The notes beneath the pieces were generated by a model, which did no database searches, was not told the origin of the DNA, and saw only the letters and a list, made by a program, of their open reading frames with translations. This document shows positions 16,882 through 24,608 of a stretch of 50,756 bases of DNA, piece after piece; position 1 is the first letter of the stretch, and every line of letters starts with the position of its first letter. The position numbers and the translations under genes were made by a program. Source of the stretch: Clostridiales bacterium (GTDB lineage: Bacteria > Bacillota > Clostridia > Oscillospirales > Oscillospiraceae); contig SFEG01000021.1 of the NCBI GenBank assembly GCA_004558025.1, forward strand, positions 1-50,756, written 5' to 3'.

Positions 16882-17082
16882 ATGATCGTATTTGACCGCT
16901 TATGGACGACGATGAAGGAAAAGGGTGTGTCGCAATATAAACTCATAAAGGAGTACAAAATAAGCACGGGGCAGCTCGACAGGCTGAGAAAAAACGAGAA
17001 TGTAAATACTTACACTCTCGATCAATTATGCAAAATTTTAAATTGCAGCTTGGATGACATCGCGGAATATAAAGAAAGCTAA
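16882..17082 (+). CDS. Small XRE/Cro-type HTH regulator
   Basis: 66 aa, a single helix-turn-helix domain: FDRLWTTMKEKGVSQYKLIK, then the recognition-helix region ISTGQLDRLRKNENVN, then TLDQLCKILNCSLDDIAEY. No dimerisation or sensor domain, typical of small Cro-like repressors in Clostridia. The ATG lies one base after the rqcH stop, so it is the last gene of the ftsK-mrnC-rqcH transcript. Its targets are unknown. Confidence 0.85.
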   Translation: MIVFDRLWTTMKEKGVSQYKLIKEYKISTGQLDRLRKNENVNTYTLDQLCKILNCSLDDIAEYKES

Positions 17083-17111
17083 AAACGGAAGGCTCAGCCT
17101 TCCGTTTTTGT
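17081..17111. terminator. Bidirectional terminator
   Basis: AAAAACGGAAGGCT/(A)GCCTTCCGTTTTT; serves both the XRE gene (plus) and phzF (minus). Confidence 0.85.
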
Positions 17112-17888
17112 TTAGTCTATATGAATTTCCGCTTCGCTGAACAGCGCGGCCTTACCGGCGAGGATAACGCGGTCGCCCTCGAGCCTTGTGTACAGCACGC
17201 CGCCGCGCCTTGACGCCTGATACGCGACGAGCTCGTTTTTGCCCAGAGCATTTGCCCAGTAGGGGATGATGTGGCAGTGACCCGAGCCGCACACGGGATC
17301 CTCTGGAACATTGCACTTCGGCGCAAAGGAGCGCGATACGCAGTCGAAATCTTTTCCTCTTGCTGTTACGTGCAGCAGCAGACCGTCGAGTTGCATGACC
17401 TTCGCCATGTCAGGCGTGCAGGCTCTGACGGCGGCCTCATCGTCCAGAACGCACAGCAGGTCGCGTCCCATAAACGCGGCGACGGGCTTTGCGCCGATGA
17501 CATCACGAATCTGCTCGGTGACCTCGACGGGCTTGAGCTCATAAGCGGGGAAGACCATCTCGAGCAGCTCACCGTTTTTCGTGACTATCAGCTCGCCGCT
17601 GAGCGTGTAAAAGTGCACCTCGTTAAGCCCCGGCTCGACAAAGCGCAGGATAACATATGCCGTCGCGAGCGTCGCGTGACCGCACAGGTCGATCTCACCG
17701 CCGGGCGTGAACCAGCGCAGATGATAATTTTTACCCTCCTTGACGCAAAACGCCGTCTCGGAGAGGTTGTTCTCGACGGTTATCTTCATCATCAGCTCAT
17801 CGTCGAGCCACTTATCCATAACGCACACCGCCGCCGGATTTCCAGCAAAGACCTTGTCGGTGAACGCGTCAACAACATACTGCTTCAT
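17112..17888 (-). CDS. PhzF-family isomerase/epimerase
   Basis: 258 aa, usual length. Two-lobed diaminopimelate-epimerase-like fold. The PhzF catalytic Glu is present in VENNLSETAFC, with GGEIDLCGHATLATAYV in the first lobe and EDPVCGSGHCHIIPYW in the second (the phosphate/substrate-binding GSG loop). Family members isomerise small aromatic or amino-acid-derived acids; most, like this one, have no known substrate. Start ATG 17888 has AGGAGG upstream. It lies just downstream of a MocR-type regulator on the same strand and has its own promoter overlapped by an ACAAT-N6-ATTGT inverted repeat like that of the regulator's promoter. Confidence 0.92.
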   Translation of the reverse strand: MKQYVVDAFTDKVFAGNPAAVCVMDKWLDDELMMKITVENNLSETAFCVKEGKNYHLRWFTPGGEIDLCGHATLATAYVILRFVEPGLNEVHFYTLSGELIVTKNGELLEMVFPAYELKPVEVTEQIRDVIGAKPVAAFMGRDLLCVLDDEAAVRACTPDMAKVMQLDGLLLHVTARGKDFDCVSRSFAPKCNVPEDPVCGSGHCHIIPYWANALGKNELVAYQASRRGGVLYTRLEGDRVILAGKAALFSEAEIHID

Positions 17889-17916
17889 GAAAATACCTCC
17901 TTTGTTTTATACCGAA

Positions 17917-17960
17917 ATTATAATACGGCTGCGCAAAACATACAATATCAAAATTGTATG
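17917..17960 (-). promoter_or_regulatory. Promoter and putative operator of phzF
   Basis: On the minus strand: -35 TTGTAT (17945-17940), 17-base spacer, -10 TATAAT (17922-17917). The inverted repeat CATACAAT-N6-ATTGTATG (17939-17960) covers the -35. Its core ACAAT-N6-ATTGT is the same as in the mocR promoter. The repeat could also act as a weak terminator of mocR. Confidence 0.6.
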
Positions 17961-17968
17961 CAAAACAA

Positions 17969-19333
17969 TTATGAAATTATCTCCCGTATGATCTTCAGCG
18001 CCTTTTCGAGCTCGTCAATGCTTCCGGGTGTGCACACCGCAAGCCTCGCGCCCGCCTCGGGGATGCTTTTGCCGACGGTGAAGTGCTCGCTTCCGTAGAC
18101 GCACACGCCGCGCCTTGCCGCCTCGCGCTCGAATTGCGCACCGCTAATGCCGCCGGGCAGCACGAGCCAGCGGCTGAGCGCGTGTCGGTCGCCGCGCACG
18201 ATGAAGTCATTTAACATTATGTCAACCAATTTGTTGCGCTTTTCGATGCCCTCGGCACGCCGAGTCAAAAGCGGCTCAAGATTGTCCGAGGCTATAAGCC
18301 TCGCACCGAGCTCACTAAGCAGCGCCGACTGCGATAGATTTATGCTGTACAGCGCATCGTCCAGCGGCGCTTTGAAGCGCTCGGGCGCGGCGATATACGC
18401 CGTTTTCAGCGCAGGACTTATGGTTTTTGACAGGCTGAGCGTGAAAACCGTATTCTCCGGCGCGAGATCGTGAACGCTGCTCAGTTCGTCCGACAGCAGC
18501 TTGCAGATGCCGTCCTCAATTATCAGCAGATCGCTTTCGATCGCGGCACGCGCGATCATTTGCCGCTGTTCGGTTGACATAACATGCGCGGTCGGGTTCT
18601 GATAGTCAGGCATTATAAACAGTGCGCGCACGCCGTCGTTTTTGATGGCATAGCGTATCCCGGCCTCGCTCATGCAGCCGTTTTCCTGCTCGATGGGCAC
18701 GAGCTGTATGCCGAAGAGCTTTGCCGCGCTCTTGACTCCGGGGTAGGTGAGTGGGTCTACACCAAGCTTATCGCCGCGCCGCAGCAGAGCCGCGAAGATC
18801 GCCGCTATAGCGTTCTGACCGCCGCCCGCCGTGAGTATGCCGTCCGCGCTCACATTGCACCCGGCGCGGCGCAGAAGCCTGCATGCGGCCTCGCTCTGCC
18901 ATTCGGGATGTGAGAGATCGTACTGAAACAGCCGCGCGTTAGCAGGCTCAGCGAGCATCCTGCGCAGAACGGAGACAAGCTCGCTCTGCTCGAGCGTCTC
19001 CGGCGTCATCGCGTCGAGGCGGATGAGCTCCTCGCGCGGCGCGTCGGTGAGCCTTGTCAGGCTGCTGTAGGATACATATGTACCGTCGCCGACGCTGCCC
19101 GTGAGCAGGCCGCTGTCCGCGCAGATTTTAAACGCGCGCGACACGGTGCTCAGGTTTATATCCAAAAAGTCGGCAAGCTCGCGCTGCGGGGGCAGCTTGG
19201 TGCCCGGCAGCAGCGCACCGGACCGGATATCGCGCTCGAGCTGCTGCGCAAGCTCGGCGTATATAGGGCTGCCCGAGTGCGTCAGCGTCGGTCTCCATGA
19301 CATCGGGTAATTTTCAAATGAGTTTATAGACAA
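17969..19333 (-). CDS. MocR/PdxR-type GntR regulator with aminotransferase domain
   Basis: 454 aa. An N-terminal GntR winged helix (PIYAELAQQLERDIRSGALLPGTKLPPQRELA...LNLSTVSRAF-like segment, residues ~15-85) is fused to a fold-type-I PLP aminotransferase domain (LTAGGGQNAI; DPLTYPGVKSAAKL; PDYQNPTAHVMS; ITSLSKT-like TLSLSKTISPALK with the PLP-Lys). Such proteins sense PLP or an amino compound and control nearby metabolic genes. The TTG start at 19333 has AGGTGG eight bases upstream; GTG 19345 in the same frame would begin inside that ribosome site. The promoter overlaps a palindrome, so autoregulation is likely, and phzF is the obvious second target. Confidence 0.9.
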   Translation of the reverse strand: MSINSFENYPMSWRPTLTHSGSPIYAELAQQLERDIRSGALLPGTKLPPQRELADFLDINLSTVSRAFKICADSGLLTGSVGDGTYVSYSSLTRLTDAPREELIRLDAMTPETLEQSELVSVLRRMLAEPANARLFQYDLSHPEWQSEAACRLLRRAGCNVSADGILTAGGGQNAIAAIFAALLRRGDKLGVDPLTYPGVKSAAKLFGIQLVPIEQENGCMSEAGIRYAIKNDGVRALFIMPDYQNPTAHVMSTEQRQMIARAAIESDLLIIEDGICKLLSDELSSVHDLAPENTVFTLSLSKTISPALKTAYIAAPERFKAPLDDALYSINLSQSALLSELGARLIASDNLEPLLTRRAEGIEKRNKLVDIMLNDFIVRGDRHALSRWLVLPGGISGAQFEREAARRGVCVYGSEHFTVGKSIPEAGARLAVCTPGSIDELEKALKIIREIIS

Positions 19334-19348
19334 TGCGTTCACCACCTC

Positions 19349-19386
19349 ATGCGAACAATTATACGATTGTCCGCATAAGATTGCAA
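19349..19386 (-). promoter_or_regulatory. Promoter and operator palindrome of mocR
   Basis: On the minus strand: -35 TTGCAA (19386-19381), 17-base spacer, -10 TATAAT (19363-19358). The -10 lies inside the palindrome ATGCGnACAAT-N6-ATTGTnCGCAT (19349-19376), so a bound dimer would block the promoter. Confidence 0.65.
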
Positions 19387-19387
19387 G

Positions 19388-20260
19388 CTATCTGTTTTCG
19401 AGCACGTTCATGGCTGCGGCGAGCATATCGGCGGCCTCGGCGTGGGTGAGCGCGGCGCTGTCGACGTTTTCGCTGTCCATTATCCCGCATGCGTCGAGGT
19501 TTGCCGCCGACTGAGCGGCCCAGCCGCTGTTTTCGCAGCTGACATTCGTCAGGCTCAGCAGCCTGTCGAGCATGACTCCGGCCTCGGCGCGGCTGATCTC
19601 GGCCTCGGCGTCGAACACCGCGCCGCTTTTGCCCTTCACCACGCCGTCGCGCACCGCGCTTGCGACGTAGGCGCGCTGCCAGTCGGGGATGCTGCCGTCG
19701 TCAGCAAAGCCGGTGCTGACCACGCCGCGCAGCACGTCTGTGCCGGTGACACACAGGCACATGGCGACGAACTCGCCGCGGCTGAGGGTCTTCTGCGGCT
19801 CAAAGTAGTATTCGCCGCCTATCTGCTTGCCGACAAACGCGCCGCACTCGGCGAGCCTCACCGCGCTGCAATAGCTGGCGCTGCCGTCCATGTCGACGTA
19901 GCTGACGGACTTGTTCTTTTTGAGCTTGATGATGACCGTCGCCTCCTGCGAGCGATCGCCGTTGGCATCGACAGCCCTATAGCCGAAATAGTCGCGGCCG
20001 CGCTTGCCCACGGCGGGGGAGTAGACGAAGCTGCCGTCGTCCGATAGCTCGATCGTGCCCTTTTTGGGCTGGGTGGTTATCTCGAAGCTCACTGCGTCTC
20101 CGTCGGGGTCAACGGCGCAGAGCTTACCGCCGAAGGACACGCCGCGATAGGTCTCGAACTCGAAATTTTCGGCCACCGGCGCGGAATTATCGGCCAGGGC
20201 GGGGAAGACGAGCGCGCACAGCGCAAGGCAGCACAGCGCCGCCGCAATGTATTTACGCAT
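19388..20260 (-). CDS. Secreted cadherin-like/SLH-domain protein
   Basis: 290 aa. Signal peptide at residues 1-23 (MRKYIAAALCCLALCALVFPALA). Residues ~26-115 form a cadherin-like/VCBS-type Ig domain (APVAENFEFETYRGVSFGGKLCAVDPDGDAVSFEIT; FVYSPAVGKRGRDYFGYRAVD). Residues ~120-290 are three degenerate SLH repeats (YFEPQKTLSRGEFVAMCLCVTG; AVFDAEAEISRAEAGVMLDRLLS; ALTHAEAADMLAAAMNVL), which would hold it to the cell wall. Function beyond surface display is unknown. There is no terminator between it and mocR, so read-through is possible. The ribosome site lies in the 3' arm of a terminator-like hairpin. Confidence 0.82.
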   Translation of the reverse strand: MRKYIAAALCCLALCALVFPALADNSAPVAENFEFETYRGVSFGGKLCAVDPDGDAVSFEITTQPKKGTIELSDDGSFVYSPAVGKRGRDYFGYRAVDANGDRSQEATVIIKLKKNKSVSYVDMDGSASYCSAVRLAECGAFVGKQIGGEYYFEPQKTLSRGEFVAMCLCVTGTDVLRGVVSTGFADDGSIPDWQRAYVASAVRDGVVKGKSGAVFDAEAEISRAEAGVMLDRLLSLTNVSCENSGWAAQSAANLDACGIMDSENVDSAALTHAEAADMLAAAMNVLENR

Positions 20261-20293
20261 GACAAAAACCTCCGTAAAATTTTCTACGGAGGT
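20261..20293 (-). promoter_or_regulatory. Hairpin containing the ribosome site of the SLH gene
   Basis: On the minus strand ACCTCCGTA pairs with TACGGAGGT, and GGAGGT is the Shine-Dalgarno, followed by TTTTTGTC and ATG. The shape is that of an intrinsic terminator placed on the ribosome site, like the one before tepA. Confidence 0.55.
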
Positions 20294-20339
20294 ATTTTGT
20301 GCGCATTTTACATCAATATTCGTTTTTGCGGGAAAGCCG

Positions 20340-20600
20340 CGCGAGCGGATAGCTGATAGCTATATGAGTGCGGTGGGAAGCGGCAGGTTCACGGTTTCCG
20401 CCGCAGTCCCGAACCGGGCGAGCGCAAAAAATGTATTCATATAATGTCCGTGCGCCAATAAAAAAGCAACCCCACCGGCTCCCCTGCGTAAGGGGAGCTG
20501 TCAGCGGTAGCTGACTGAGGGGTCGCCCGGTTTCCACCGCAGCTTCGACACCGGGACACCGCAATAAATGTATCGGTAGGAGACTAATGCGCCACTAAAA
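20340..20600. repeat. Dispersed repeat family A, copy 3 (composite, inverted core)
   Basis: Left module (GCGGATAGCTGATAGC) and a right module ending GTGCGCCAATAAAA, then the palindromic core in reverse orientation (20477-20527, GGCTCCCCTGCGTAAGGGGAGC...TGAGGGGTCGCC), then a second right module (TTTCCACCGCAGCTTCGAC...GTATCGGTAGGAG...GCGCCACTAAA). Flanks keep the orientation seen in copies 1 and 2 while the core is flipped. Confidence 0.75.
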
Positions 20601-20628
20601 AAAGCCGGTCGGGGAGACCCCGACCGGC
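20597..20628 (-). terminator. Terminator of the secreted-protein gene
   Basis: GCCGGTCGGGG/CCCCGACCGGC with a three-base loop, followed on the minus strand by T7. Ends the gene at 20643. Confidence 0.85.
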
Positions 20629-20642
20629 AGTGCGTTGTTTAA

Positions 20643-22265
20643 TTAGGTTTCGGGAGTGACCTCGGGAGCGGGGTCAGGAACGATCGTGAATACGAAGGTC
20701 TTGGGCATTGCGAAGAAGTCGCCGCCGCGGACGGTTGCGGTCACGATGTACTTACCGGGAGCGGTGGGCATGGTGCTCTTTGCGTAGAATTTACCCACGC
20801 CGGTGAACCAGTAGTGGATAGAGCCGGCGGAAGCGCTGTTAAGGGGCTCGCCGTCCTTGGTGAGGATGCAGAGAGTGTTGTCACCGTTTGCAATCGCCTC
20901 GGCTTCGGATACGGTGATCTCGCGGCCATCGAAGATCGCGGTATTCTTCTCAAGCTTTATGCCCTTCCAGTTCTTAAGAACGACGAGAGAGCCTGTGCCT
21001 GTGCCGGTTTCGTAGTTCTTACCGACTGCGACAGCGGTTGCTACATACACGCCTGCGTGAGCAGGAGTGCCGATAGCTATTACAGTGTCATCGGATATGG
21101 AAGTGAGAGTATCGAGAGCGGTAACGATATTCTTGATAGCCTCGGTATCATAGTCCAAGAGCTCGAGAGCGCCCATTATTACTTTATTTGTGACTATGCC
21201 GTTGATGATATCTTTAAGCTCGCCAAAAGTAATGCCGTTGTTGAGCTTGCCCCTGATAGTGTCAGATTCATTGTACTTTAAGTATTTTATCTGCGCATCG
21301 CTGATAGAATTGATCAGCTTTTCCTGATCTTCGCTCAATTTAATGTTCACGCAGGTTTCCTTGTTGCTGTTGACGCCGACAAAGAAAATGTAAACATCGA
21401 GCTCGGGATCGTTCGGGTTAAGTGTGTAGAAGGTGCTGCGGTCTATTTCTTCACCGGCATAGATCGTGGTGATGGGAGTGACGCTGACCTTGACAGTGGC
21501 CTTCGCGACGTTGATGGTAGCTTTCACTTTGTCGCTTGCCTTGTAGGTATCGTTGCCGTTGTATTTGATGCGGATATCCTGACCGTCTCCGGCATCAAGC
21601 TTGGAATCGGGAATGTCCGGCCAAAGCAATCCTGACTTGCGCTCAACGGTGAAATCGGCAGCGGTAGTTCCGGCGGGGAGGACGGAGTTTTCGTAGTCGA
21701 TAACGTTTGCTACGATAGCCTCTTTTTCGGCTGCTGCATCCATGTTATAGGTGATGGATGCGTTCTCCTTGAGAACGAGCCTGGTGCTGTACTTGTCGAC
21801 CTTTACGAGAGTTGCCTCGGTTGTCGTACCGGCAAGGCGAACTATGTATTCGCCTGCATCAAGTGATTTAAGCGGCTTTTGGGAATAATTAATCCCAGCA
21901 AAATTGTGAGGTGCACCACCGTTGATGGTGCCCCAATACTGTTTTGCAGACGATACTCCATGTTTGGTGTATCCGTAGTATTTATACTCCCACTGCAAAT
22001 TTGCCTTGGCAGTATCGTCGAGCTGGTCGTAATTACTGATGAGAGCCTTGCTGAGAAGCTCTGAAACCTCAGTATCGGACATGCTCGACTTGATGAGAAC
22101 CTCGCCGGACTTCTCCTTAAGCACAGGACTAACAGTTTCTTCCTGAGATGGGGGGGTGCTGCCCACATCCTCCGCAAACACGGCCGGGGACACACCCGTG
22201 ACCGATGCAAGCATCAGAACAGCAAGCAGCGAAGCGAGAAAACGCTTCAGATTGTATTTCTTCAT
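20643..22265 (-). CDS. Large secreted protein, unknown function, Ig-like modules
   Basis: 540 aa. Clear signal peptide (residues 1-31: MKKYNLKRFLASLLAVLML, then Ala-rich to VFAED). The rest is extracellular: an N-terminal helical stretch (MSDTEVSELLSKALISNYDQ), a beta-rich module about residues 110-180 with DAGEYIVRLAG, another with DIRIKYNGNDTYKASDKVKATINVAKAT (the MBG/Flg_new-like pattern of bacterial surface proteins), a helical segment ~300-370, and a final Ig-like module containing APGKYIVTATVRGGDF. It ends in a Pro/Thr-rich tail (VPDPAPEVTPET) with no SLH, LPXTG or membrane anchor. I do not recognise the family. Transcribed alone with its own strong terminator. Confidence 0.75.
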   Translation of the reverse strand: MKKYNLKRFLASLLAVLMLASVTGVSPAVFAEDVGSTPPSQEETVSPVLKEKSGEVLIKSSMSDTEVSELLSKALISNYDQLDDTAKANLQWEYKYYGYTKHGVSSAKQYWGTINGGAPHNFAGINYSQKPLKSLDAGEYIVRLAGTTTEATLVKVDKYSTRLVLKENASITYNMDAAAEKEAIVANVIDYENSVLPAGTTAADFTVERKSGLLWPDIPDSKLDAGDGQDIRIKYNGNDTYKASDKVKATINVAKATVKVSVTPITTIYAGEEIDRSTFYTLNPNDPELDVYIFFVGVNSNKETCVNIKLSEDQEKLINSISDAQIKYLKYNESDTIRGKLNNGITFGELKDIINGIVTNKVIMGALELLDYDTEAIKNIVTALDTLTSISDDTVIAIGTPAHAGVYVATAVAVGKNYETGTGTGSLVVLKNWKGIKLEKNTAIFDGREITVSEAEAIANGDNTLCILTKDGEPLNSASAGSIHYWFTGVGKFYAKSTMPTAPGKYIVTATVRGGDFFAMPKTFVFTIVPDPAPEVTPET

Positions 22266-22488
22266 GCTATGCCTCCATATAAAGATTTAATAAATTTTTA
22301 TAGCCGAATTGTATATAAACAAATTATAATGTTCAGCTAACCGACGACATAATAACAAATCGTTTACAAAAAATCAATTAAAATTTTGTCATTTTTCAAT
22401 ACTTTATTATGACAAAATGTACTGACCTGTAGAAGCATTGAAACTGCTGAAAAAGTTGCGCTTTTGCCCCGAAAATGCGAAATTTGCC
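22266..22488. other. Divergent intergenic region
   Basis: AT-rich. On the minus strand there are TATAAT-like boxes (for example around 22328) that could start the secreted-protein gene, but no -35 stands out. No believable gene; a short open frame at 22364-22615 has no ribosome site or recognisable content. Confidence 0.4.
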
Positions 22489-22583
22489 TTGAAATACCGC
22501 TTCGGCGGGTATATAATATAACACAAATTTTTAACAGGCATAGACCCCGTGTACAGTCCCAAACGCGGGGTTCAGAGCTGTAC
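22489..22583 (+). promoter_or_regulatory. Strong promoter followed by a possible pseudoknot leader or small RNA
   Basis: -35 TTGAAA (22489-22494), 17-base spacer, -10 TATAAT (22512-22517). The RNA would start near 22524. In it CCCCG (22545-22549) can pair with CGGGG (22566-22570), and GTACAG (22551-22556) with CTGTAC (22578-22583), interleaved as in an H-type pseudoknot. I do not match it to a known riboswitch. Confidence 0.45.
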
Positions 22584-22608
22584 GGCGCGTTCGGAGACGG
22601 AAAAATCG

Positions 22609-22637
22609 TTGACAAGCCCGCGGGCTTATGCTAAATT
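22609..22637 (+). promoter_or_regulatory. Second promoter of the cation exchanger gene
   Basis: -35 TTGACA (22609-22614), 17-base spacer, extended -10 TGCTAAATT (-10 hexamer 22632-22637), ~40 bases before the start codon. Confidence 0.65.
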
Positions 22638-22677
22638 ATTTTGATATGTTAACTATGAAGATAAAGGAAGTATCATA

Positions 22678-23661
22678 ATGGGTATAGATTTCACCGGCAG
22701 CACGCTTATGCTCGTCCTCGTCCTGTTCGCGGTCGGCCTTGTCTGCATAATAAAGGGCGGCGACCTTTTCGTCGACGCTGCAAGCTGGATCGCCGAGGCC
22801 TCCGGCATACCGAAGTTTATAATCGGCGCAACGGTCGTGAGCTTCGCGACGACGATGCCGGAAATGCTCGTGTCCGTTTTCTCGGCCTTCGAGGGCAGCG
22901 CCGATATCGCCGTCGGCAACGCCGTGGGCTCGGTCACGGCCAACACGGGACTTATAATGTGTCTGTCGCTCGTGTGCATGAGCTGCAATATGCCGCGGCG
23001 GCAGTTCGGCGTAAAGGCCGGGCTTCTGCTCGCCTCAGTCGCGCTGCTGTACGCCTTTACGCGCGACAGCTCGCTGTCCATCGTCGAGAGCGTTATTATA
23101 ATGCTCGTCTTCGTCGGCTTCACGGCCGAGAGCATCATCGCCGCCAAACGCGAGCAGGGCACAGAGCAGCCCGATGAGCGCCCCGACACGAACGGCAAAA
23201 ATATCGCGCTGAACATCGGCAAGTTCATCCTCGGCGCCGCAGCCATCGTCCTCGGCGCACAGCTTCTTATAGATAACGGCTCGGCGCTGGCTGTCATGAT
23301 CGGCGTGCCCGACTCGGTGATCGCCGCGACCATGATCGCCATCGGCACGTCTCTGCCCGAGCTCGTAACGACGATAACCGCGATACGCAAAAAGCAGTCC
23401 TCGCTGTCCGTCGGCAACATCATCGGCGCGAACATCATGGATCTGACTCTAATCATGCCGCTGTGCTCGCTGCTGATGGGCAAGCCCCTCGCCGTCGAGA
23501 ATCAGGGCATGCTGCTGGATGTTCCGGCCTGTCTCGTCGTTTCCGCCGCGGCCATGATCCCCGCGCTCGTGTGCGGCAAGTTCAAGAAGTGGATCGGATG
23601 GCTCATCGGCGGCCTGTACATCGTCTATCTCGTTATAATGTTCGTATATTTCGGCGCGTGA
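22678..23661 (+). CDS. Calcium/sodium antiporter (CaCA family, YrbG-like)
   Basis: 327 aa, about ten membrane helices in two homologous halves. Each half carries the alpha-repeat that forms the ion site: GATVVSFATTMPEMLVSVFSA with SVTANTGLI, and MIAIGTSLPELVTTITAI with VGNIIGANIMDL. The acidic residues in TMPE and SLPE are those that bind cations in this family. A cytoplasmic loop (~155-175, EQGTEQPDERPDTNGK) joins the halves. It probably exports Ca2+ against Na+ or H+. Start ATG 22678 is preceded by AAAGGAAG. Two promoters and a structured leader lie upstream, suggesting regulated expression. Transcribed alone and ended by a strong terminator. Confidence 0.93.
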   Translation: MGIDFTGSTLMLVLVLFAVGLVCIIKGGDLFVDAASWIAEASGIPKFIIGATVVSFATTMPEMLVSVFSAFEGSADIAVGNAVGSVTANTGLIMCLSLVCMSCNMPRRQFGVKAGLLLASVALLYAFTRDSSLSIVESVIIMLVFVGFTAESIIAAKREQGTEQPDERPDTNGKNIALNIGKFILGAAAIVLGAQLLIDNGSALAVMIGVPDSVIAATMIAIGTSLPELVTTITAIRKKQSSLSVGNIIGANIMDLTLIMPLCSLLMGKPLAVENQGMLLDVPACLVVSAAAMIPALVCGKFKKWIGWLIGGLYIVYLVIMFVYFGA

Positions 23662-23674
23662 ATATGAAAGAACA

Positions 23675-23709
23675 GCTCCCGAGACCATATGGTCTCGGGA
23701 GCGATTTTT
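23675..23709 (+). terminator. Terminator of the exchanger gene
   Basis: A 28-base perfect palindrome (GCTCCCGAGACCAT / ATGGTCTCGGGAGC) followed by GATTTTT. Confidence 0.9.
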
Positions 23710-23725
23710 ATGTTTAAGGAGAGAG

Positions 23726-23791
23726 TTATGACTCAATAAGCTTCAGTGCGCGGGCAATGGTCACTTCATCTTCTACAATCAGGATACGCAT
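23726..23791 (-). pseudogene. N-terminal stump of a response regulator
   Basis: A GGAGG ribosome site and ATG 23791 open a frame of only 21 codons: MRILIVEDEVTIARALKLIE plus Ser, then stop. The LIVEDE motif is the start of an OmpR-type receiver domain (first strand and the acidic metal pocket). The rest of the gene is missing, replaced by the exchanger terminator region. A decayed two-component gene; no partner kinase lies here. Confidence 0.7.
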
Positions 23792-23916
23792 AGGGCAGCC
23801 CTCCAATCTGCACCTATTCTTGCACGTCAAGTCAAAATTGATAGAAGATTATGTCCGAATAAAGTGTCGATAAAGATGCGGAAGTTCACAAATTACTTAT
23901 AGACTTTTATATATAA

Positions 23917-24282
23917 AAAGACTGCTTCAAAGACCTTGACGTTGAAAAGTACGTCATCGTCGAAACGCTCGACGGCAAAACATGCAGCCTGTGCGCACAG
24001 CTCGACGGCAAGGTATACCCCATGTCTGAATATGCTATAGGCGTGACTGCTCCGCCGTTTCACCCGTGGTGCAGAGGTACAACAGCGCCGTATTTTGACG
24101 ATATGGACGATATCGCCGAACGATGGGCGCGAGACCCCGAGACTGGAGAGACCTATACCGTACCCGGCAATATGACCTATAAGCAGTGGGCAGCAAAGCA
24201 AACAGGGCTTGCAAAAAGCGTTAAACCGCTTGAAAAATCTAACAACGGCATCGGTTATGAGAAAAAGGACGCTGAAAACTAA
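23917..24282 (+). pseudogene. C-terminal fragment of a phage minor head protein (SPP1 gp7/MuF type)
   Basis: In frame from just after a stop at 23914. KYVIVETLDGKTCSLCAQLDGKVY, then VTAPPFHPWCRGTTAPYFDD and RDPETGETYTVPGNMTYKQW: the Cys-x-x-Cys plus PPxHPxCR metal-binding end typical of portal-adjacent minor head proteins. The N-terminal two-thirds is missing. No start codon or ribosome site precedes it, though ATG 24022 opens an internal frame. Remnant of a Siphovirus-like prophage. Confidence 0.8.
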
Positions 24283-24291
24283 ACAACAATG

Positions 24292-24319
24292 AAGCATCGT
24301 TAAAAAACGGTGCTTTTTT
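24292..24319 (+). terminator. Terminator after the phage fragment
   Basis: AAGCATCG/CGGTGCTT hairpin followed by T6. In complete prophages the head gene is often followed by such a hairpin and then the scaffold gene, as here. Confidence 0.6.
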
Positions 24320-24482
24320 CATGCCAAAAACCAACAATTTAATGATCGAAGCAGTCAAGCGTTAATTCGCGGGCTGCTTTTTTCATACCCATTTTACCGC
24401 GTGCCCGGCGGATAACAAGCAGGACGGCGCTGAATACGAGGACTGGCTCGATAAAAAGGAACAGCGCAGAAAGGACGTAAAC

Positions 24483-24608
24483 ATGAAATTGCAATGGTTA
24501 AAGGACATCATAGGCGACGCTTACACGGACGATATGGACAGCGCAGCGGCGCAGGTCTCCTCGGGTTCGAATCCTGTGTATCGCAAAAAAGTTCCCACCC
24601 GGAGGTGA
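24483..24608 (+). pseudogene. N-terminal fragment of a phage scaffolding protein
   Basis: AAAGGA ribosome site, then MKLQWLKDIIGDAYTDDMDS, which matches the start of GP20-type phage scaffold proteins (MKxxWLKxILGEAYTEE). After ~24 codons it runs into a tRNA 3'-end-like sequence and a terminator, ending as meaningless codons at 24608. The frame upstream (to ~24415, DGAEYEDWLDKKEQRR) may be the tail of another small phage gene. Confidence 0.6.
24553..24585 (+). repeat. tRNA 3'-end fragment, possible attachment-site remnant
   Basis: GGTCTCCTCGGGTTCGAATC and the following CTGTGTATCGCA look like variable loop, T arm (TTCGAAT invariant core) and acceptor 3' strand of a tRNA whose 5' part is absent. 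It is followed by a terminator, as a real tRNA would be. A phage gene fragment abuts its left side, as expected at an attL/attR junction. No intact tRNA with acceptor GCGATAC is present here. Confidence 0.45.

Noticed and set aside
22364..22615. 83-codon minus-strand frame
   Set aside because: No ribosome site, low-quality composition, and it covers a plus-strand promoter.
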